From: Pseudomonadota bacterium
GTDB taxonomy: Bacteria; Pseudomonadota; Alphaproteobacteria; Rhizobiales; Tepidamorphaceae
Assembly (NCBI GenBank): GCA_023458595.1
Contig: JAEWYT010000152.1
Location: 1 to 64,000 of the forward strand
Length of the DNA stretch: 64,000 bases
Reading direction: 5' to 3'
Within the stretch, counting starts at the first letter, position 1; every line of letters begins with the position of its first letter. The notes under the pieces were generated by a model. The model worked only from the letters and a program-made list of their open reading frames with translations, made no database searches and was not told where the DNA came from. The position numbers and the translations under genes were made by a program. Shown here piece after piece: positions 59,571 through 64,000 of the stretch.

Positions 59571-60542
59571 TCACTTGCTCTTGCCGAGGTCGGGGGCGAT
59601 CTTCCTGCAGGCGTCGACGAGGCCGCGTACGGCTTCCACCGACTTGTCGAACATCGCCTTCTCCGTGCGGTTGAGCTCGATCTCGACGACCCGCTCGACG
59701 CCCTTGGCGCCGATCACGACGGGAACGCCGACATAGAGATCCTTCACGCCGTACTCGTTCTTGAGATAGGCGGCGCAGGGAACGACGCGCTTCTTGTCCT
59801 TCAGGTAGGATTCGGCCATCGCGATCGCGGAGGCCGCCGGTGCGTAGAAGGCCGACCCGGTCTTCAGGAGACCGACGATCTCGGCGCCGCCGTCGCGGGT
59901 GCGCTGGATGATGTCGTCGATGCGCTTCTTGGTGGTCCAGTTCATCTTGATGAGGTCCGGCAGCGGGATGCCGGCGACCGTCGAGTAGCGGGCGAGCGGC
60001 ACCATCGTGTCGCCGTGGCCGCCGAGCACGAAGGCGGTGACGTCCTCGACGGAGACGTCGAATTCCTCCGCCAGGAAATAGCGGAAGCGCGAGGAATCGA
60101 GCACGCCGGCCATGCCGACCACCATGTGGCGCGGCAGGCCGGAAGCCTTCTGCAGCGCCCAGACCATGGCGTCGAGCGGATTGGTGATGCAGATCACGAA
60201 GGCGTCGGGGGCGTACTTCTTGATGCCCGAGCCGACCTGCTCCATCACCTTCAGGTTGATGCCGAGCAGATCGTCGCGGCTCATGCCCGGCTTGCGCGGC
60301 ACGCCGGCGGTGACGATGACGACGTCGGCGCCCTTGATCGCCGCGTAGGACTGCGTTCCCGACAGTTTCGCGTCGAAGCCGTCCACCGGCGAGGACTGCG
60401 CCAGATCGAGCGCCTTGCCCTGCGGAGTGCCTTCCGCGATGTCGAAGAGGACGATGTCCCCGAGTTCCTTGAGGCCGGCGAGATGGGCGAGCGTGCCGCC
60501 GATCTGTCCGGCGCCGATCAGAGCGATCTTGTTGCGCGCCAT
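59571..60542 (-). CDS. mdh: Malate dehydrogenase (LDH-like type)
   Basis: A 323-residue NAD-dependent enzyme. The nucleotide motif is IALIGAGQIGGTLAHLA, the substrate arginines are in GVPRKPGMSRDDL, and the catalytic His is in LGGHGDTMVPLARY. It oxidises malate to oxaloacetate. As first gene of the mdh-sucCDAB run it has the best promoter candidate directly upstream, which separates it from zapE. Confidence 0.97.
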   Translation of the reverse strand: MARNKIALIGAGQIGGTLAHLAGLKELGDIVLFDIAEGTPQGKALDLAQSSPVDGFDAKLSGTQSYAAIKGADVVIVTAGVPRKPGMSRDDLLGINLKVMEQVGSGIKKYAPDAFVICITNPLDAMVWALQKASGLPRHMVVGMAGVLDSSRFRYFLAEEFDVSVEDVTAFVLGGHGDTMVPLARYSTVAGIPLPDLIKMNWTTKKRIDDIIQRTRDGGAEIVGLLKTGSAFYAPAASAIAMAESYLKDKKRVVPCAAYLKNEYGVKDLYVGVPVVIGAKGVERVVEIELNRTEKAMFDKSVEAVRGLVDACRKIAPDLGKSK

Positions 60543-60612
60543 TGGATGAGAATTCCCAGATTTTGCCCGCTCCGGACCGATCCGCGCGCGGGCGTTTGGT
60601 CAGCCCGCGCTG

Positions 60613-60641
60613 TCACTAGCCCGAATGCCCGACCCGTTCAA
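60613..60641 (-). promoter_or_regulatory. Probable promoter of the mdh-sucCDAB operon
   Basis: On the minus strand TTGAAC (60641-60636) and TAGTGA (60618-60613) are exactly 17 bases apart, a good sigma-70-type match. It lies 71 bases upstream of the mdh start. Confidence 0.55.
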
Positions 60642-60676
60642 GTAAACCTCTCGTCTAGGTCGGTTATTTGACAGTC

Positions 60677-61834
60677 TCACGTGACGGAAACCGGCGTCGG
60701 GCCGTTTTCCCGGGCCTCGTAGGCGGCCGACAGGTAGTCCTGCGAGCGCATCTCGTGCAGCCGCGAGGCCGTCCGGCGGAATTCCGCGGCGCTGTCGCCT
60801 TCGGGATAAAGCGAGTCGGGCTCCGCGTCGGCCGATATGACGAGCTTGACCTTCTGGTCGTAGAGCGTGTCGACGAGCAGCACGAAGCGGCGCGCCGCAT
60901 TGCGCTGGTCGGGCCTGAGCCGCGGCACGGAATCCAGGAATACCGTGTGAAAGCTGTGGGCGATCTTCAGGTAGTCGCCCACGCCGAGCGGGGCCTCGCA
61001 CAGGTCGGCGAAGGAAAACCGCGCTATGCCGTCGAAACTCTCGGGCACGCGCACCTGCCGGCCCAGCACCTCGACCGTCGTCGGCTTGCCGTGGGGAACG
61101 CCCGTCAGCCGTTGCCAGGTCCGGTCCATGGCGTCGCGGGCCTTCGGATCGGCGGGGGCGAAATAGAGGTCGGAGGAGCGCAGCCGGCCGAGCCGGTAGT
61201 CCGATACCGCATCGAGGCAGACCACCTCGGTGCGCTCCTTCAGGAGCGCGATGAAGGGCAGGAAGAGCGCCCGGTTGAGGCCGTTCTCGTAGAGGCTGTC
61301 GGGGGCGGTGTTCGACGTGGTGACGAGGACGAGCCCCCTGTCGAAGAGCCGGGTGAACAGGCGTCCGAGGATCATGGCGTCGGCGATGTCGTCGACGTGG
61401 AACTCGTCGAGGCAGAGGAGCCGCGTCTCGGCCGCGATTTCCGCGGCGACAGGGGCGATCGGGTCGTCTCCCTTCACCTCTCCGGCCTTGATCTTCTGCC
61501 GCCACGCGTGGACGCGACCGTGCACGTCGGCCATGAAGTCGTTGAAATGGGCGCGCCGCTTCCGCTTAAGCGCGGTCGCCTCGTAGAAGAGGTCGACCAG
61601 CATCGTCTTGCCGCGGCCGACCTCGCCCCAGACGTAGAGGCCGCGGATCGGGGCCTCCTTCTGGCGGCGGGCGAACAGCCAGCCCAGATGGGAGCCCTTC
61701 TCGGCCATCCGGCGGTTGACGAGTTCGGTCGACAGGCGCGTCAGCCGCTCGACGACGGCGGCCTGCGCCGGGTCGTAGGCGATCCCGCCGGCCTCGACGA
61801 TGGCCGCGTAGCGCTCGCTCGGTGTCTGCGTCAT
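60677..61834 (-). CDS. zapE: AFG1/ZapE family ATPase (cell division)
   Basis: A 385-residue P-loop ATPase that interacts with the division machinery. The Walker A is GEVGRGKTMLVDLFYE and Walker B is LLCLDEFHVDDIADAMI. HFNDFMADVHGRVHAW and FSFADLCEAPLGVGDY are ZapE/AFG1 landmarks. It is upstream of mdh on the same strand, the usual rhizobial neighbourhood, with 134 bases between them. Confidence 0.93.
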   Translation of the reverse strand: MTQTPSERYAAIVEAGGIAYDPAQAAVVERLTRLSTELVNRRMAEKGSHLGWLFARRQKEAPIRGLYVWGEVGRGKTMLVDLFYEATALKRKRRAHFNDFMADVHGRVHAWRQKIKAGEVKGDDPIAPVAAEIAAETRLLCLDEFHVDDIADAMILGRLFTRLFDRGLVLVTTSNTAPDSLYENGLNRALFLPFIALLKERTEVVCLDAVSDYRLGRLRSSDLYFAPADPKARDAMDRTWQRLTGVPHGKPTTVEVLGRQVRVPESFDGIARFSFADLCEAPLGVGDYLKIAHSFHTVFLDSVPRLRPDQRNAARRFVLLVDTLYDQKVKLVISADAEPDSLYPEGDSAAEFRRTASRLHEMRSQDYLSAAYEARENGPTPVSVT

Positions 61835-61888
61835 GCTCGGAAGACTGCCGGAGAAGGGTTGCGAGACCGGCCTTTCGGGAACGAATGC

Positions 61889-62281
61889 CTACTTGAACGC
61901 CTCGTCGACCGGCACCTGGAGGCCGTTGACCAGCCGGTTGGTCTCGTTGGCCATGCCGACGACCGCCAGCAATTCCATCAGCATGGCGTCGGTCATTCCC
62001 TTGGCGCGGGCGGACGCGGTGTGGGAACGGATGCAGTACTCGCAGTTGTTGGTGGCGGAGACCGCGACGTAGATCATTTCCTTCACGAGCGGATCGAGGG
62101 CGCCGGGGGCCATCACCTCCTTGACGCTCTCCCAGGTGCGCTTCAGAAGCACCGGGTCGTGCGCCAGGGCGCGCCAGAAATTGTTGACGAAATCGGTCTT
62201 GCGGGTCCTGCGGATGTCGTCGAACACCGCACGCGCCTCGGGCGAGGCGGCTTCGTCGTCGAGGATCGGCATGATGGACAT
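61889..62281 (-). CDS. Carboxymuconolactone decarboxylase / AhpD-like protein
   Basis: A 130-residue helical protein with the CEYCIRSHTASARAKG motif, the C-x-x-C plus His of AhpD-type peroxidase partners. KEMIYVAVSATNNCEYC is typical of this branch. ATG 62281 (MSIMPILDDE) is chosen, as the frame upstream has no similarity. Likely a small redox enzyme; substrate unknown. It lies between rppH and zapE with gaps of about 50 bases. Confidence 0.87.
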   Translation of the reverse strand: MSIMPILDDEAASPEARAVFDDIRRTRKTDFVNNFWRALAHDPVLLKRTWESVKEVMAPGALDPLVKEMIYVAVSATNNCEYCIRSHTASARAKGMTDAMLMELLAVVGMANETNRLVNGLQVPVDEAFK

Positions 62282-62333
62282 TGTGGTGGGCTCCGTGGTC
62301 GGTTGGGTCGGCTGACGGCCTGGCGCGGCCGGC

Positions 62334-62846
62334 CTATTTAAGCGTATCGGCGAACTCGGCGACAATCCGGCGGTAGACGTCGCGCTTGAAGGGCACGACC
62401 AGGTCCGTCAGCGCGCCGACGGGCGCCCACTTCCAGGCGTTGAACTCGGCCTTGTGGCCGCCCCCGCCGGGGGCGAGGATGTCGATCTCGGAGTCGTCGC
62501 CCTCGAAGCGCAGCGCATACCACTTCTGCTTCTGGCCGCGGTAGCGCCCCTTCCAGGCCTTGCCGATCAGCTCGGGCGGCAGGTCGTAGAGGAACCAGTC
62601 GCGGGATTCGGCGATCAGACTGACCGAGCGGATGCTGGTCTCCTCGTAGAGCTCGCGGAAGACGGCCTCTTCCGGGTCCTCTCCCTCGTCGATGCCGCCC
62701 TGCGGCATCTGCCACCAGGTTCCCGGGCCCTCCGGCTCCTCGGGGCCGTCGGCGCGATGGCCGATGAAGACGAGACCGTCGCGGTTGACGACGAGCGCGC
62801 CGACGCAGGGCCGGTAGGGGAGCTTTTCCGGGTCGTGTCTGGGCAT
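62334..62846 (-). CDS. rppH: RNA pyrophosphohydrolase
   Basis: A 170-residue Nudix hydrolase that removes pyrophosphate from the 5' end of mRNA to start decay. The Nudix box reads GGIDEGEDPEEAVFRELYEETSI with all acidic ligands, quoted by its core EAVFRELYEET. PYRPCVGALVVNRDGLVFIG and WWQMPQGGIDEGE are typical of RppH. It follows a polysaccharide deacetylase gene, as is common in Rhizobiales. Confidence 0.94.
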   Translation of the reverse strand: MPRHDPEKLPYRPCVGALVVNRDGLVFIGHRADGPEEPEGPGTWWQMPQGGIDEGEDPEEAVFRELYEETSIRSVSLIAESRDWFLYDLPPELIGKAWKGRYRGQKQKWYALRFEGDDSEIDILAPGGGGHKAEFNAWKWAPVGALTDLVVPFKRDVYRRIVAEFADTLK

Positions 62847-62918
62847 CGGATGTCCTGCGGTCGGGAAAATGGGTTCCGACCGGGAGTTCTGACGCTGCGG
62901 GGCGATCTGTCAACCGTC

Positions 62919-62960
62919 GTCGGGGGATGCCGCCGTCGGGGAATGCCGTCGGGGGATGCC
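62919..62960. repeat. Three imperfect 13-bp repeats upstream of rppH
   Basis: GTCGGGGGATGCC (62919-62931), GTCGGGGAATGCC (62935-62947) and GTCGGGGGATGCC (62948-62960) follow in the same orientation, between the deacetylase stop and rppH. Confidence 0.75.
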
Positions 62961-62963
62961 CGC

Positions 62964-64000
62964 TCAGCTCTCGCCGTTGCTGACCGCCGCGGAGACGGGA
63001 ACGAGGACGATGCCCTTGCTCTCGAGCGTATCGGCCCAGGCCGCGAGCGCCTGGATGGTCAGCGGCAGGCCGGAGGCGACGCCGACCGCGAGGCCGTTCT
63101 GCTGCGCCGTTTCCTCGAGCCGGCTCAGCTCGCCGTCGATCGCCTCGCGCGAGGGCACGGCGTCGACGACGATGTCGGCGAGCGCGAAGGGAAGGCCGAC
63201 CTCCTTGGCGATGCGGCCGGCGATCGAGCGCGGCGAGGAGCCGTCGTCGACGTAGAGCAGGCCGCGGTCGCGCAACTCGCCGAGGACGGGGCGCAGCGAT
63301 TCGTCGGACGCGGTGAAGCGGGCGCCCATGTAGTTGAGGAGACCGACATAGCCGGTGAAGCGGCTCATCACCCAGTGCAGACGGTCGCGGTTCTGGTCGG
63401 CGCTCAGGCCGGTCAGCAGGGTGTGAGGGCCCGGATCGTTGTCGGGATAGTCGTACGGCTCGAGCGGCACCTGCAGGACGAGCTCGTGGCCGGCCTGGCG
63501 GGCACGGTCGGCGAGACGTCCGGTATCCTCGCCGTAAGGCGCAAAGGCGAGGCTGACCTCGCGCGGCAGCTTGTCTACCGCCTGTTCGGTGGCGGTCGAC
63601 GACAGGCCCATTCCGCCGACCAGGATGGCGATGCGCGGGGCCTCGGTGCCCGGGGCGGTGGCGGCCGCGGCGTAGACCTCGGCCGACCGGCGGCCGTCGC
63701 GGGAGATGACCGGCAGGGGGCCGTAGCGGCCGTTCTCGACGAGGCCGAGATCGAGCGAGGACCGGGCCGCCGGTTCGCGCTCGGGGCGCGGGGTGGCGAG
63801 CGGATCGGAGATGACGATGTCGGCCGGCGGCTCGATCTGGCCGGCCGGCAGAGGCTCGGCCTCGCGGGTATCGACGGTCGGGCGGATGCCGAGATCCTCG
63901 CCGCTGTCGGCCCGGGTCGCCGAGGGCCGGTCGAGGGCGACCACCGCCACCGGCTCGCCGCCGTGCGGATCGTCGACGACGACCAGCCATCCCAGGACGA
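62964..64000 (-). CDS. Divergent polysaccharide deacetylase family protein (5' end cut by window edge)
   Basis: The C-terminal 344 residues of a divergent polysaccharide deacetylase (YibQ-like). The visible start of the coding frame runs off the right edge, where VLGWLVVVDDPHGGEPVAVVAL, quoted as VVVDDPHGGEPVAVVA, is the expected segment after an N-terminal membrane anchor. ILVGGMGLSSTATEQAVDKLP and LQVPLEPYDYPDNDPGPHTLL, quoted as VPLEPYDYPDNDPGPHTLL, and NYMGARFTAS define the deacetylase-like domain. GTG at 63948-63950 is an internal codon, not the true start. Substrate unknown; periplasmic location likely. Confidence 0.85.
   Translation of the reverse strand, partial: VLGWLVVVDDPHGGEPVAVVALDRPSATRADSGEDLGIRPTVDTREAEPLPAGQIEPPADIVISDPLATPRPEREPAARSSLDLGLVENGRYGPLPVISRDGRRSAEVYAAAATAPGTEAPRIAILVGGMGLSSTATEQAVDKLPREVSLAFAPYGEDTGRLADRARQAGHELVLQVPLEPYDYPDNDPGPHTLLTGLSADQNRDRLHWVMSRFTGYVGLLNYMGARFTASDESLRPVLGELRDRGLLYVDDGSSPRSIAGRIAKEVGLPFALADIVVDAVPSREAIDGELSRLEETAQQNGLAVGVASGLPLTIQALAAWADTLESKGIVLVPVSAAVSNGES

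Overview
The window looks like a chromosomal segment of a very GC-rich alphaproteobacterium, most likely of the Hyphomicrobiales (Rhizobiales). The pointers are: phaR divergent from phaAB; ispA, mtgA and rpmF together; the deacetylase-rppH pair; mdh-sucCDAB-lpdA in one run; and a Zur-type Fur protein. I cannot name the genus. I saw no tRNA, rRNA, transposase, phage or CRISPR array. Gene density is high, and most antisense reading frames are GC-driven shadows.

Region 1 (1-11.2 kb) looks like an aromatic-acid uptake and catabolism locus. It holds a nearly complete feruloyl-CoA synthase cut by the left edge, a thiolase, a DctPQM TRAP importer, a DUF3237 protein, an indolepyruvate ferredoxin oxidoreductase (iorA, iorB), and a divergent MarR regulator. 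A CAAACAGTT motif lies upstream of both dctP and the iorA/marR pair. Region 2 (11.2-15.2 kb) pairs an RpfF-like synthase of diffusible signal factor (DSF) with a convergent membrane-bound PAS-GGDEF-EAL protein, behind an unusually AT-rich control region. This is the most attractive candidate signalling system here.

Region 3 (15.2-27.3 kb) holds a PfkB-family kinase and a polyamine-type ABC importer (potABCD). It continues with amide-cleaving enzymes (a beta-lactamase-fold hydrolase, an amidase-signature enzyme, a nitrilase-superfamily enzyme and an acetylpolyamine amidohydrolase), a peptidoglycan-amidase-like protein and a methyltransferase. Region 4 (27.3-34.5 kb) has the minus-strand run bdhA, patatin, macrodomain, CoA transferase; then zur, ispG, a guanidinium exporter behind a guanidine-II riboswitch, and ispA.

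Region 5 (34.6-43.3 kb) has mtgA, rpmF, a membrane protein, a gamma-glutamyltransferase, a PAS-(degenerate GGDEF)-EAL protein, phaR and phaAB. GCARTGCAGC motifs upstream of both bdhA and the phaR/phaA pair suggest one PhaR regulon joining polyhydroxybutyrate synthesis and breakdown. Region 6 (43.5-50.3 kb) has three DMT-family transporters, a 15-bp minisatellite, a Tat-exported carbonic anhydrase, two small related membrane proteins, a cupin-like protein, glyoxalase II and a methyltransferase.

Region 7 (50.3-64 kb, all minus strand) carries a divergent polysaccharide deacetylase cut by the right edge, rppH, an AhpD-like protein and zapE. The TCA-cycle genes mdh, sucC, sucD, sucA, sucB and lpdA follow. 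Between sucB and lpdA sit a LysE-type exporter and a lower-GC pair (nucleotidyltransferase plus DUF2442) that looks acquired.
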